A stretch of 64,000 nt of DNA from NCBI RefSeq assembly GCF_009908295.1, contig NZ_JAAALO010000004.1:62001-126000 (forward strand), read 5' to 3'. Below the pieces are notes generated by a model. It made no database searches. It was not told the DNA's origin and saw nothing but the letters and a program-made list of their open reading frames with translations. A program made the position numbers and the translations under genes. The stretch is from Micromonospora rubida. Lineage in GTDB: Bacteria > Actinomycetota > Actinomycetes > Mycobacteriales > Micromonosporaceae. This document shows, in pieces, positions 16,848 through 26,150 of this stretch; the stretch's first letter is position 1; every line of letters begins with the position of its first letter.

Positions 16848-18707
16848 ATGCCCTCGCCTCACCACACCGATCTGCGCGACTCAGACGGTCCCACGCTGAT
16901 GACCTACCTCGAGTGGCTGCGCCGCCGGTGGTGGATCCTCGTGGTGGCCGCGCTGCTGGGCGCGGGCGCCGGCATGCTGGTCAGCCAGGTGCAGACCCGC
17001 ACGTACGTCTCGACGACGTCGCTGCTGGTCCGCCAGGTCGGCCAGGACGCCAACCCCGGCGCCAAGGTCAACCTGGACACCGAGGCCCAGGTGGTCCGCT
17101 CCCTGGTGGTGGCCGAACGGGCGCGGGCCCTGCTGAAGACGACCATCCCGCCGGAGGACCTGGCCCGCTCACTGTCGGTGACCGTGCCGCCGAACAGCCA
17201 GGTGCTCCAGATCGTGTACGAGGCGCAGAGCCCCGAGGCGGCACAGGCCGGTTCGCACGCCTTCGCCCAGGCGTACCTGGACCTGCGGCTGGCCACCGCC
17301 ACCCGGTCGCTGGAGAACGAGACGACCGCGCTCAAGCAGCAGATCACCGAGACCAACAAGCAGCTCGCCGCAGTCGCCGGGAAGATCGCCGGGGCCCCGT
17401 CCAACTCGGTCGAGCGGGCCCGCGCCGAGGCCGACCGGAACGTGCTGACCAACAATCTCGCCAGCCTCAACAGCCGGCTGAGCCCGCTGCTGAGCATCGC
17501 GCTCGACCCCGGCGAGATCATCTCCGACGCGGCGCTGCCCCGGAAGCCCAGCTCCCCGAACACCACCCTCAACCTGGCCAGCGGTCTCGGCGCCGGGCTG
17601 CTCTTCGGCATCGTGGTCGCCCTGGTGCTGGACCGGCTGGACACCCGGGTCCGGCGCGGCCGGGACGTGGCCGACCGGCTCGGCCTGCCGATTCTGCTGG
17701 AGCTGCCTCCCCGGCCGACCGGGCTGACCGTCCTGCCGGCGGCCCACGAGGTCTCCCGGGAACTCGGCCGGCTACGCAACGTGCTGCAGTCCCACATGAC
17801 CGAATCGCGGCCCGGGCGGGGCCGTCTGCTGCTGCTCACCGACACCTCCCGCGGCCCGGCCGCCGGCTTCGTCGTCGGCAACCTCGCCGCGGCGTACGCC
17901 CGCACCGGGGCCCAGGTCGCGGTGGTCACCACCAAGCCGGACTCCCCGCTGGCCGGGATGCTCGGCGGGGTCCGGCCCCGGCACACCCTCGCCGACGTGC
18001 TGCGCCACGACGTCTCGGCGCTCACCGCGCTGACCCCGGCCCCCGGCCTGAACCAGCTCCGGGTGCTGCTCCCGGGCAACCTCGACACCGAGGTGGAGCT
18101 GCCCGTCGCCACCATGCTGGAGATCCTCGCCGAGCTGGCCGCCCGCTTCGACCACGTGCTGATCGAGACGGCCCAGCCGACGGCGGCGGTCGAGGCGCAG
18201 GCGCTGGCCCGGCACGTGGACGGCGTGATCCTGGTGGTCGAGGGCGGGCAGACCCGCAGCAGCGAGATCACCGCCGCGATGCGGCAGTTCGAGCAGGTCG
18301 ACGCGCCGGTCCTCGGTGCGGTGCTGAGCCCCCGGCTCACCGACCGGGGCCCGACGGGCCGGCCGGCCCCGCCGACGCAGGCGGCCCGCCGGGAGGGCCC
18401 GCCGTCGCCCCGCCCGCGGCCGACGCCCGCCGGGCGGCCCCAGCCGGGCATGCCGAACATCGAGACCACGATGATCCTGCCCCGGGCCGGCGCGGGCGCC
18501 CGGGACGCCGCCGCCAAGCCGGGCCCGGTCCCCCCGGGCACGGCAAAGCCGGCGTCGGGCCCGCCGCCGGTGCAGGCCCCGCCGCCCGTGCAGGCCAAAG
18601 CGGCGAACCAGCAGAAGTCCCCCGGCAAGTCCACCGTCTACCGCTCCGCCCGGGACAACGACGGCCCCGACCCCGGCCGGTACTCGATGGTCGAGGACCG
18701 GGAGTGA
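16848..18707 (+). CDS. Wzz/BY-kinase-like polysaccharide co-polymerase with degenerate kinase motifs
   Basis: A 619-residue membrane protein. It has an N-terminal Wzz domain (membrane helix at about 27-45, periplasmic coiled coil about 60-235, second helix about 238-258), then a CpsD/BY-kinase-like Rossmann domain (about 270-500) and a Pro-rich tail. In the kinase domain the Walker A position reads DTSRGPAAGF with no GKS/T, the A' position reads VTTKPDSP without the usual DxDxR acids, and the Walker B position reads VLIETAQP. The fold is retained but ATP hydrolysis is unlikely. The tail carries only two tyrosines, not a Tyr cluster. It probably sets chain length. It heads the EPS operon that continues with overlaps to 24789. 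Confidence 0.83.
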   Translation: MPSPHHTDLRDSDGPTLMTYLEWLRRRWWILVVAALLGAGAGMLVSQVQTRTYVSTTSLLVRQVGQDANPGAKVNLDTEAQVVRSLVVAERARALLKTTIPPEDLARSLSVTVPPNSQVLQIVYEAQSPEAAQAGSHAFAQAYLDLRLATATRSLENETTALKQQITETNKQLAAVAGKIAGAPSNSVERARAEADRNVLTNNLASLNSRLSPLLSIALDPGEIISDAALPRKPSSPNTTLNLASGLGAGLLFGIVVALVLDRLDTRVRRGRDVADRLGLPILLELPPRPTGLTVLPAAHEVSRELGRLRNVLQSHMTESRPGRGRLLLLTDTSRGPAAGFVVGNLAAAYARTGAQVAVVTTKPDSPLAGMLGGVRPRHTLADVLRHDVSALTALTPAPGLNQLRVLLPGNLDTEVELPVATMLEILAELAARFDHVLIETAQPTAAVEAQALARHVDGVILVVEGGQTRSSEITAAMRQFEQVDAPVLGAVLSPRLTDRGPTGRPAPPTQAARREGPPSPRPRPTPAGRPQPGMPNIETTMILPRAGAGARDAAAKPGPVPPGTAKPASGPPPVQAPPPVQAKAANQQKSPGKSTVYRSARDNDGPDPGRYSMVEDRE

Positions 18708-19696
18708 ACCGCCGGCAGGCGCTCGGCACGACGCTCGCGGCTGTGCTCGTCACCGCGCTCGGCGCCGGTTGCGCCGAGGAGCAGGCGCCCGGTGCCACGA
18801 ACGTGGCGGACCCGGGTTCCCCGGCACCCCGGCCCAGCCCCACCCCGAGCCTGCCGGCCGCGCCGCTGTCCGGAAAGCCGGTCGCGGCGGCGACGGCCGC
18901 CCGCCAGGCCGTGGTGGTGCCGCTGCGGGTGACCGCCGGCACCAGCCCGGCCGGGCTGGCCGAGGCCGACCTGGTCTACCAGGAGTTCGCCGAGTCGGAG
19001 AGCCTGCACCTGACCGCGGTCTACCAGTCCCGGGACGCCACCCGGGTGGGGCCGGTCGCCGAGATCCGGCCGGTGGACATCCGCACGGTCGGCGTGCTGC
19101 ACCCGTTCGTCGGCTACGCCGGCGGGCCCACCGGGTTCCTCCGCCAGTTCGAGGCGGCGGGCCTGCCGGGGGTCACCCCGGCGCAACGCTCGGCCGCGTT
19201 CCCGTCCGGCCAGGCGTCCGTCGCCGCGCTGCGGCAGGCGGCACCGAAGGGCGGCACCGCGCCGACCCACGTCTTCGACCACGCCACCCAGGGGACCCCG
19301 CTGGCCAGCCAGGGCGTCACCCCGGCCAGCCGGCTGACCGTCACCGCGCCCGGCCACCCCACCCAGACCTGGGCGTACGACGCGGCCAGCTCGTCGTGGC
19401 GCGGCAAGGTCGGCAAGGCCACGGTGAGCGTCGCCGCGGTGGTCGTGCTGACGATGGAGTACCGCACCATCGACGTCCGCAAGCCCAGCCCTCGCTCGCT
19501 GCCCGGGGCGAACGTCTACGGGTCCGGGGCCGCGGTGGTGGTGTCCGGGCCGTCCAGCGCGAAGGCGCAGTGGAGCAAGCCCGGGCAGAAGCTGGTCTGC
19601 AACGTCACCGACTCGGCCGGCTACCAGGTCCGCCCGCAGCCCGGCCCGGCCTGGGTGATCTACGCCCCGAAGACCGCCAAGGTCAGCGTGACATGA
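18704..19696 (+). CDS. DUF3048 lipoprotein
   Basis: A 330-residue lipoprotein with a lipobox ending GAGC at Cys23, a Pro/Ser linker, and a DUF3048 domain. The family block AEADLVYQEFAESESLHLTAVYQS, with AEIRPVD and FVGYAGGPTGF after it, is clear. The function of DUF3048 is not established; its place between the co-polymerase and the polymerase suggests a role in polymer export or anchoring on the outer face of the membrane. The GTG overlaps the preceding stop (GTGA). Confidence 0.85.
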   Translation: MNRRQALGTTLAAVLVTALGAGCAEEQAPGATNVADPGSPAPRPSPTPSLPAAPLSGKPVAAATAARQAVVVPLRVTAGTSPAGLAEADLVYQEFAESESLHLTAVYQSRDATRVGPVAEIRPVDIRTVGVLHPFVGYAGGPTGFLRQFEAAGLPGVTPAQRSAAFPSGQASVAALRQAAPKGGTAPTHVFDHATQGTPLASQGVTPASRLTVTAPGHPTQTWAYDAASSSWRGKVGKATVSVAAVVVLTMEYRTIDVRKPSPRSLPGANVYGSGAAVVVSGPSSAKAQWSKPGQKLVCNVTDSAGYQVRPQPGPAWVIYAPKTAKVSVT

Positions 19697-21180
19697 CGAC
19701 GGCCGCCCCGCTCCGGCCCACCCCCGGGCCGGAGCCGGCACGGGCCGGTCGCCATCCGGCCGACCCGCTGCAGAGCCCGCCGGTCGGCGGTGCCCGCCGC
19801 TGGTCGATGCGGCTGCCCGTCGCCTGGCCGGTGACCGCGCTCTTCGTGCTGTACCCGCTGTGGTGGGCGCTCGGCCTGCCCTCGTTCATCTTCGCCATCC
19901 TGGCCGTTCCGATGGGCTTCCAGCTCTACCGGCGCGGCGCCGTACGGGTGCCGCCGGGCTTCGGGATCTGGCTGATCCTGCTGGCCTGGGTGGTGCTGTC
20001 CGGGTTGATGCTCGACATCACCGCCCCCAACACGCTCACCCCGAACGGGTCCGGCCGGTACATCGGCTGGGGCATCCGGGTGATGAACTACACCGCGCTG
20101 ACCGTGACGATGCTGTACGTGCTCAACCTCAGCGAGCGCGAGCTGCCCCGCAAGCGGCTGGTGAGGCTGTTCGGCATGATGGCCGTGATCACCGTCATCG
20201 GCGGGTACGTCGGCGCGCTGTTTCCCCAGTTCAAGTTCGTCGCGCCGCTGAACTACATCCTCCCCGCCGCCATCGCCAAGGAACCGTTCGTCAACCGGTT
20301 GATGCACGTCGAGGTCGCCCAGGTGCAGGAGGTGCTCGCCGGGGAAGCCAGTTCGCCCCGCCCGGCCGCCCCCTTCGAGTACACCAACACCTGGGGCGAG
20401 AACATGGCCATCCTGCTGATCTGGTTCATCGTCGGCTGGGTGGTCCTCGGCCGGGGGCCGCGCAGGCTCACCGGGTACCTGGTGGTGGCCGCCGCCATCT
20501 TCCCGATCGTCTACTCGCTCAACCGAGGGCTGTGGATCGGCCTGGTGGTCGGCGCGGTGTACGTGGCGGTGCGGATGGCGCTGCGCGGCCGGATCGTCGT
20601 CCTGGTGGGGTTGGCGCTGGCCACCGGCCTGATCGGGGTGGCGGTGCTCGCCTCACCCCTGGGCGCACTGCTCAACGAGCGAATGGCCAACGGGCACAGC
20701 GACGACATCCGGTCCACCCTGTCCAACGGGGCGATGGAGGCGGCGAACCACTCGCCGGTGCTCGGCTACGGCGGCAACCGGGCGCTGATCGGCAGCAACC
20801 GGTCCATCGCGATCGGCAAGTCGGCCGACTGCAAGCAGTGCGGCAACCGGGAGTTGGGCAGCAACGGCCAGCTGTGGAACCTGCTGACCGGCCAGGGCTG
20901 GGTGGGCGCGTTCTGCTACAGCGCGTTCTTCCTCTGGTGCCTGTGGCGGTTCCGGCACGACCACACCCCGATCGGCATCGCCGGCAGTCTGGTGCTGATC
21001 CTGATGCTGTTCTTCCAGTTCCTCTACGGCTCGCTGAACACCACCCTGGCGTACGGGCTGATCAGCGTGGCGCTGCTCGCCCGCAACGACCTGCACCTGC
21101 GTGCGCAGCGCCGCGAGACCCGGCTCGCCGCACTCGAGACGACGGGCCCGCGCGCGTGGCCGGAACGGCGGTCCCACTGA
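19693..21180 (+). CDS. Wzy-like polysaccharide polymerase / O-antigen ligase family
   Basis: A 495-residue integral membrane protein with about ten helices and a long extracytoplasmic loop (roughly residues 180-235). The late block YSLNRGLWIGLVVGAVYVAV and the RxxGWxxG-like segment further on fit the Wzy/WaaL (O-antigen ligase) superfamily. It would polymerise lipid-linked repeat units at the outer face. Two Cys in SADCKQCGNREL lie in an outer loop and may form a disulfide. The ATG overlaps the upstream stop (ATGA) and the next gene begins at TGATG. Confidence 0.82.
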   Translation: MTTAAPLRPTPGPEPARAGRHPADPLQSPPVGGARRWSMRLPVAWPVTALFVLYPLWWALGLPSFIFAILAVPMGFQLYRRGAVRVPPGFGIWLILLAWVVLSGLMLDITAPNTLTPNGSGRYIGWGIRVMNYTALTVTMLYVLNLSERELPRKRLVRLFGMMAVITVIGGYVGALFPQFKFVAPLNYILPAAIAKEPFVNRLMHVEVAQVQEVLAGEASSPRPAAPFEYTNTWGENMAILLIWFIVGWVVLGRGPRRLTGYLVVAAAIFPIVYSLNRGLWIGLVVGAVYVAVRMALRGRIVVLVGLALATGLIGVAVLASPLGALLNERMANGHSDDIRSTLSNGAMEAANHSPVLGYGGNRALIGSNRSIAIGKSADCKQCGNRELGSNGQLWNLLTGQGWVGAFCYSAFFLWCLWRFRHDHTPIGIAGSLVLILMLFFQFLYGSLNTTLAYGLISVALLARNDLHLRAQRRETRLAALETTGPRAWPERRSH

Positions 21181-22409
21181 TGATCACCCCACCCCCGGGC
21201 GCGGACGCGCGCGGCGCGTACCTGCCTGAGCTGGCCGGCTTGGTCTGGCCGGCGCCGGCCAGACCGGCGCTGCGGCGCGGCGGCCGGGCCGGTTTCGCGG
21301 TGGTGCCGTCGGCCGCGCGACCCCGGCTGCTGGTCCCGGCCGGCTCCCGGCGGGCGGCGGCGGGCGCGGTCCGGCACTCCACCGAGGCGCAGGGGGCGAA
21401 GGCCCGGCTGCGCCGCGCGGTGCTGGCGGCGGCGTTCCGCACCGGGCTGGGCCGGCTCGCGTTCCGGGACCGGCTGGTGGTCGACGCCGCCGCCGACGCG
21501 CTCGACGCGCACCTCGCCGCCGTGCTGGGCCGGCCGGCGCTGCTGAGCATCCACATCGGCCCGGCCCGGGCCAACCGCAAGCCGGTGGTCCAGCTCCTCG
21601 ACGCCGCCGGTGACCCGATCGGGTACGCCAAGCTCGGCGTCGACCCGCTCACCCGGGCCCTGGTCGACGCCGAGGCGGCGGCGCTGGGCCGGCTGGCGAC
21701 GCTCGATCTGCCCGGAATCGCGGTGGCCGAGGTGCTGCACCACGGCGCCTGGGGCGGGCACGCGCTGCTGGTGCAGAGCGCCCTGCCGGTGGGCCTGCCC
21801 CGGGCCGCCCCCGCTCGGGCCGCCGAGGCGGAGCGGGCCGCCATGGTCGCGGTAAGCCGCTGCGCCGGCGTCGACCGCCGGTCGTACGCCGACAGCGCCC
21901 ATGCCCGGCGGCTCGCCGACGAGCTGGCGGCGCTCGGTGACCGGCCGGAGGCGGCCCGGCTGAGCGCCGTGCTGGCCGAGGTCCGCCGCGCCGACCCGAT
22001 GCTCGACCTCGGCGCCTGGCACGGCGACTGGAACGGCGGCAACAGCGCGGCCCTGGCCGACGGCCGGGTGCTGGTCTGGGACTGGGAGCGGTTCGCCGAC
22101 GACGTGCCGGTCGGCTTCGACGCCCTGCACCGTCGGGTGCAGACGGCCATCACCCGGGCCGGCGTGGAGCCGCGCGCGGCGGCCGGGCGGCTGATCGCCG
22201 ACGCGGCCGGGGCACTGGCGGAGTTCGGGCAGCCGGCCGGGGTTGCCGATCTGGTCGCGGTGCTCTATCTGGTCGAGCTGGCCGCGCGGTACCTGCGCGA
22301 CCGGCAGGCCGAGGCGGGCGCCCGGCTGGGACACGTGGCCGCCTGGCTGTTGCCGGCGGTGGAGGAGCACCTGGCCGGTCGGCCGGGCGCGGGAGGAGTG
22401 GCGAAGTGA
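21180..22409 (+). CDS. APH-like kinase of the EPS operon
   Basis: A 409-residue protein with an APH/choline-kinase-type C-terminal domain: the catalytic loop is AWHGDWNGGN (HGDxxxxN) and the metal site is VWDWERF. The N-terminal 130 residues are Arg/Ala-rich and not recognised. It is translationally coupled (TGATG) to the Wzy gene and overlaps the next sulfotransferase start (GTGA), so it belongs to the polysaccharide pathway. A sugar, lipid-linked glycan or alcohol phosphate acceptor is more likely than an antibiotic. Confidence 0.75.
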   Translation: MITPPPGADARGAYLPELAGLVWPAPARPALRRGGRAGFAVVPSAARPRLLVPAGSRRAAAGAVRHSTEAQGAKARLRRAVLAAAFRTGLGRLAFRDRLVVDAAADALDAHLAAVLGRPALLSIHIGPARANRKPVVQLLDAAGDPIGYAKLGVDPLTRALVDAEAAALGRLATLDLPGIAVAEVLHHGAWGGHALLVQSALPVGLPRAAPARAAEAERAAMVAVSRCAGVDRRSYADSAHARRLADELAALGDRPEAARLSAVLAEVRRADPMLDLGAWHGDWNGGNSAALADGRVLVWDWERFADDVPVGFDALHRRVQTAITRAGVEPRAAAGRLIADAAGALAEFGQPAGVADLVAVLYLVELAARYLRDRQAEAGARLGHVAAWLLPAVEEHLAGRPGAGGVAK

Positions 22410-23266
22410 CGCTGGTAAAGGCACAGGCGCGGCGCGCGGTGCGATCGGTGAGCCGGACGTACGGCCGGTGGACCGCCGGGTCGCGGCTCGCCCCCGACTT
22501 CCTCATCGTAGGCGCCCAGAGGTGCGGCACGACGTCGCTGTTCAAGACCCTCTCGCAGCACCCGGCGGTGCTGCCGGCGAACTACCACAAGGGCGTGCAC
22601 TACTTCGACACCGGCTACGACCGGGGGATGGACTGGTACCTGGGGCACTTCCCGACGGTGCGCCGGGCCGAGGCGGTCCGGGAGCAGGCCGGGGTGCGCG
22701 GGGTGACCGGCGAGTCGAGCCCGTACTACATGTTCCACCCGCTGGCGGGCGAGCGGATCGCGCGGGACCTGCCGGACGTGCGGCTGCTGGTGCTACTGCG
22801 CGACCCGGTGGAGCGGGCGTACTCGGCGCACTCGCACGAGGCGGCCCGGGGCTTCGAGCCGGAGGGCTTCGAGCGCGCCCTGGAGCTGGAGGAGGAGCGG
22901 ATCGCCGGGGAGCGGGAGCGGCTGCTCGCCGACCCGACCGCGCACAGCCACCACTACCAGCACAACGCCTACCTGACCCGGGGTCGCTACATCGAGCAGC
23001 TCGAACGACTGGAGTCGATCTTCGGCCGGGACCGGCTGCACGTGGTCGACGCGGACGACTTCTTCGCCGACCCCCGGCCGTCGTTCGACGCGGCCTGCGA
23101 CTTCCTCGGCCTGCCACACTGGGCGGAGATCTCGTTCGGCAAGCACAACGCCCGGTCCCGCTCGCCCATGGACCCGGCGCTGCGGGCCCGGCTGGAGGAG
23201 CACTTCGCCCCGTACGACGAGCGGTTGAGCGCCTGGTGGGGACGCGTGCCGTCGTGGCGACGGTAG
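22406..23266 (+). CDS. Heparan-sulfate-type (sulfotransfer_1) sulfotransferase
   Basis: A 286-residue sulfotransferase of a different subfamily from the other two. DFLIVGAQRCGTTSLFKTLSQHP is the PAPS 5' loop; LLVLLRDPVERAYSAHSHE is the 3'-phosphate motif, in the form typical of carbohydrate N- and O-sulfotransferases. GESSPYYMFHP, between them, also fits the family. It is coupled to the kinase gene upstream and overlaps the flippase gene downstream. Sulfation of the EPS repeat unit is the natural inference. Confidence 0.88.
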   Translation: MTLVKAQARRAVRSVSRTYGRWTAGSRLAPDFLIVGAQRCGTTSLFKTLSQHPAVLPANYHKGVHYFDTGYDRGMDWYLGHFPTVRRAEAVREQAGVRGVTGESSPYYMFHPLAGERIARDLPDVRLLVLLRDPVERAYSAHSHEAARGFEPEGFERALELEEERIAGERERLLADPTAHSHHYQHNAYLTRGRYIEQLERLESIFGRDRLHVVDADDFFADPRPSFDAACDFLGLPHWAEISFGKHNARSRSPMDPALRARLEEHFAPYDERLSAWWGRVPSWRR

Positions 23267-24789
23267 CGCCGACCCGGTCCCCGGCCGGCGAGCTGGGCGG
23301 GGCGGCCCGGCACGGGGTGGCGAACCTGCTCGGGGTGGCCGTCGCGGCGGTCGCCGGATTCGGCCTGAACATCGTCGTCACCCGGGCCTGGTCCATGGCG
23401 GACGCGGGCCTCTTCTTCGCCGCCACCAGCGCCTTCATGATCGCGTACGCGGCGGCCCGGCTGGGCACCGGCGTCGGCTCGGTCTACTTCCTCAGCCGCT
23501 ACCGCACCCTCGGCCAGCCGGAGCGCATCCGCGCGTCGGTGCTGGTCGGGCTGCTGCCGGTGGTGCTGTTCGGCACGCTGATCGCGCTGGCCGGGTGGTG
23601 GGCCGCCCCGCGGATCGTGGCGCTGACCTTCGACGAGCCGGTGCCCGGGGCGGTACGGGCGCTGCGGCTGCTGCTGGTCTTCGTGCCGGTGGCCGCGCTC
23701 TGCGACTTCGCGCTGGCCGCCTGCCGGGGGTTCGGCAAGATGCGCCCGTTGCTGCTGGTCGAGCGGCTCGGCCGGACCGGGCTGCAACTGGTCGGGGTGG
23801 GCCTCGTCGCCCTGTTCGGCCTCTCCGCCACCACCGCCCTGCCGCTGGCCTGGGCGCTGCCCTACCTGCCCGCCGCGCTGCTCGGCACCGTGTGGCTGGC
23901 CCGGCTGGTCCGGCGGGCCGAGCGGGGCGCGCAGGCCCCGCCGGTGTCGCTGCGCGACGAGTTCTGGCCGTACTGGCGCTACAGCGGCCCCCGGGCACTG
24001 AGCGGGCTGGCCCAGATGGCGGTGCAGCGGCTCGACATCGTGCTGCTCGGCGCGCTGCGCGGGCTGCCGGAGGCGGCGCTCTACACGGCGGCCACCCGGT
24101 TCCTGGCCCTCGGGCAGCTCTCCGGGCAGGCGCTGTCCACCGCCGTGCAGCACCGGCTGGCCGAGCACCTGGTCCGCGACGACCGGGCCGCCGCCGGCCG
24201 GCTGTACCAGGCCGCCACGGGATGGCTGGTGCTGCTGGCCTGGCCGGCGTACCTGCTCTTCGCGGTCTTCGCCGAGCCGATGCTGCACCTCTTCGGCGAC
24301 GGGTACGCGGCCGGCCAGCGGGTGACCGTGTTCCTGGCGCTGAGCATGCTGGTGGCCACCGGCTGCGGAATGGTGGACACGGTGCTCAACATGGCCGGCC
24401 GGACGTCCTGGACGTTCTACAACGCGCTGGCCGGCACGGTCGTCAACGTGGTGCTCAACGTGCTGCTCATCCCGCGCTTCGGCATCATGGGAGCGGCGGT
24501 CGCCTGGTCGGCGTCCATCCTGATCACCAACCTGGTGCCGCTGGCCCAGCTGCACCACGCATACCGGCTGCACCCGTTCGGCCGGGGCACGCTCGCCGCC
24601 GCCGGGCTGGCGGTGGCCTGCTTCGGCGTGCCGGCGCTGCTGGCCCGCACGGTGGTCGACGCCGGGCCGGTCACGCTGGTCGTGCTCGTGGTGCTCGGCG
24701 CCGCCGGGTACGCCGTCGGGGTGTGGCGGCTGCGCCGGGTGCTCCAGCTCGACGCGCTGCGGGCGCTGCGCCGGGGTCGACGGCGCTGA
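23254..24789 (+). CDS. Wzx-like polysaccharide flippase (MOP superfamily)
   Basis: A 511-residue membrane protein with about 12-14 helices of the MOP/PST flippase type: GVANLLGVAVAAVAGFGLNIVVTR at the start, then GLAQMAVQRLDIVLLG and NVVLNVLLIPRFGIMGAAVAW, a pattern found in Wzx and MurJ-like proteins. It should flip the undecaprenyl-linked repeat unit to the outer face. The start is uncertain: GTG at 23254 or at 23236, both inside the end of the sulfotransferase gene, neither with a strong Shine-Dalgarno sequence. It is the last gene of the run that begins at 16848. Confidence 0.87.
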   Translation: MATVAPTRSPAGELGGAARHGVANLLGVAVAAVAGFGLNIVVTRAWSMADAGLFFAATSAFMIAYAAARLGTGVGSVYFLSRYRTLGQPERIRASVLVGLLPVVLFGTLIALAGWWAAPRIVALTFDEPVPGAVRALRLLLVFVPVAALCDFALAACRGFGKMRPLLLVERLGRTGLQLVGVGLVALFGLSATTALPLAWALPYLPAALLGTVWLARLVRRAERGAQAPPVSLRDEFWPYWRYSGPRALSGLAQMAVQRLDIVLLGALRGLPEAALYTAATRFLALGQLSGQALSTAVQHRLAEHLVRDDRAAAGRLYQAATGWLVLLAWPAYLLFAVFAEPMLHLFGDGYAAGQRVTVFLALSMLVATGCGMVDTVLNMAGRTSWTFYNALAGTVVNVVLNVLLIPRFGIMGAAVAWSASILITNLVPLAQLHHAYRLHPFGRGTLAAAGLAVACFGVPALLARTVVDAGPVTLVVLVVLGAAGYAVGVWRLRRVLQLDALRALRRGRRR

Positions 24790-24868
24790 GGTTCCGGCCA
24801 TGGGCCCGTCCACCAAACGTCCTCCACCGGAGCGCCGGTGGCCTCAGCACGGGGAAGGTACGGCAACG

Positions 24869-25918
24869 ATGAAGCGGTTCCAGACGGCGGTGGTGCTCCT
24901 GCTCGGGTCGGCGCTGGCCGTGTCGGCGTGCTCCGAGGCGGCCCCGGACTTCGTGCCGCCCCCGGCTGGGCCGACCGGCACCGCGCCGGCCGCGAGCCCT
25001 CGCGCGGCGGATGGCCTGCGCACCACCGGGCGCGGCCCCGAACTGCCCGGGGAGGGTGCCTGGCTGGGCGCCTGGGTGAAGCCGGACTGGCAGACCCCGG
25101 AGGGCCGGGTCGACGCGCTGACCGCGTTCGCGGACCAGACCCGCGGCAAGGTCGTCCTGGCGCACATGTTCCACGACTGGGAGGACGACTTCCCCGGCCC
25201 CACCGAGCACGCGTTCCAGGCGGCCGGGAAGCTCCAGATGATCTCCTGGTCCGGTGCCGACACCCGGTCCATCCGGGACGGGATGTACGACCAGCTGATC
25301 CGGCAGCGGGCCGAGAAGATCAAGCAGTTCGGGGTGCCGCTGCTGCTGCGCTGGCGGTGGGAGATGGACCGCCCCAACCTGACCCAGAGCGTGCACTCCC
25401 CGGAGGACTACGTCGCCGCCTGGAAGCGGATCCGGGGCATCTTCACCGAGGTGGGGGCCACCAACGCCGGCTTCGTCTGGTGCCCGCACGTGCAGGGGTT
25501 CGTCGACGAGAAGCGCAACGCGGCGGCGTACTACCCGGGCGACGACCAGGTCGACTGGCTCTGCACGGACGTGTACCCGGGCAAGGAGTTCGACGGCTTC
25601 GCCGAGCAGATGGACACCTTCATGGCGTTCGCCGCCCAGCATCCTCGGCCGGTGGTGATCGGCGAGTTCGGGGTGACGTACCCGGGCGGCCCCGGCCAGC
25701 GGGCAGCCTGGTTGCGCGAGGCCCGCGACTACGTCAAGCAGCACCCGCAGATCAAGGCGGTGGTCTACTTCGCCGCGAAGCAGAACACGAAGCCCGTGTA
25801 CGACAGCACGTTCAACGAGGACCCGGAGGGGCTGGCCGCGTACCGGGAGCTGACCGCCGACCCGTGGTTCGCCGCACCACCCCCGCCGGTCCCGGCGCAC
25901 GGCCCACGTACCCGGTGA
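24869..25918 (+). CDS. GH26-like lipoprotein glycanase
   Basis: A 349-residue lipoprotein with lipobox ...AVSAC (Cys21) and a GH26-like (beta/alpha)8 domain. Candidate catalytic residues are Glu165 in LRWRWEMDRPN (acid/base) and Glu266 in VIGEFGVTY (nucleophile), which is the GH26 arrangement. It would act on beta-glycans at the cell surface. Together with the paralogue at 10430 it brackets the EPS assembly genes. The ATG follows ggggaagg by about 10 nt. Confidence 0.78.
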   Translation: MKRFQTAVVLLLGSALAVSACSEAAPDFVPPPAGPTGTAPAASPRAADGLRTTGRGPELPGEGAWLGAWVKPDWQTPEGRVDALTAFADQTRGKVVLAHMFHDWEDDFPGPTEHAFQAAGKLQMISWSGADTRSIRDGMYDQLIRQRAEKIKQFGVPLLLRWRWEMDRPNLTQSVHSPEDYVAAWKRIRGIFTEVGATNAGFVWCPHVQGFVDEKRNAAAYYPGDDQVDWLCTDVYPGKEFDGFAEQMDTFMAFAAQHPRPVVIGEFGVTYPGGPGQRAAWLREARDYVKQHPQIKAVVYFAAKQNTKPVYDSTFNEDPEGLAAYRELTADPWFAAPPPPVPAHGPRTR

Positions 25919-26150
25919 CCCTGGCCTCCCCGGGTGACCGGCCCGCCGGCGAAGGCCGCGTCGATCCGATGACGGACACAACGGGCACCCCGGGGTAGAC
26001 GCCGCGCGCCGCATGCGCCATCGTGTGCTGAGACTCTGTGTTCCCGGTCGTCGCCTCCCCGGCCGGGAATCACCAGGACCACCGACCGGCCGGGCCGGTC
26101 GGGTGGAGGCATCCCCGTCGTTTCTCTCCGCCGTTCATTCGGAGTTGCCC

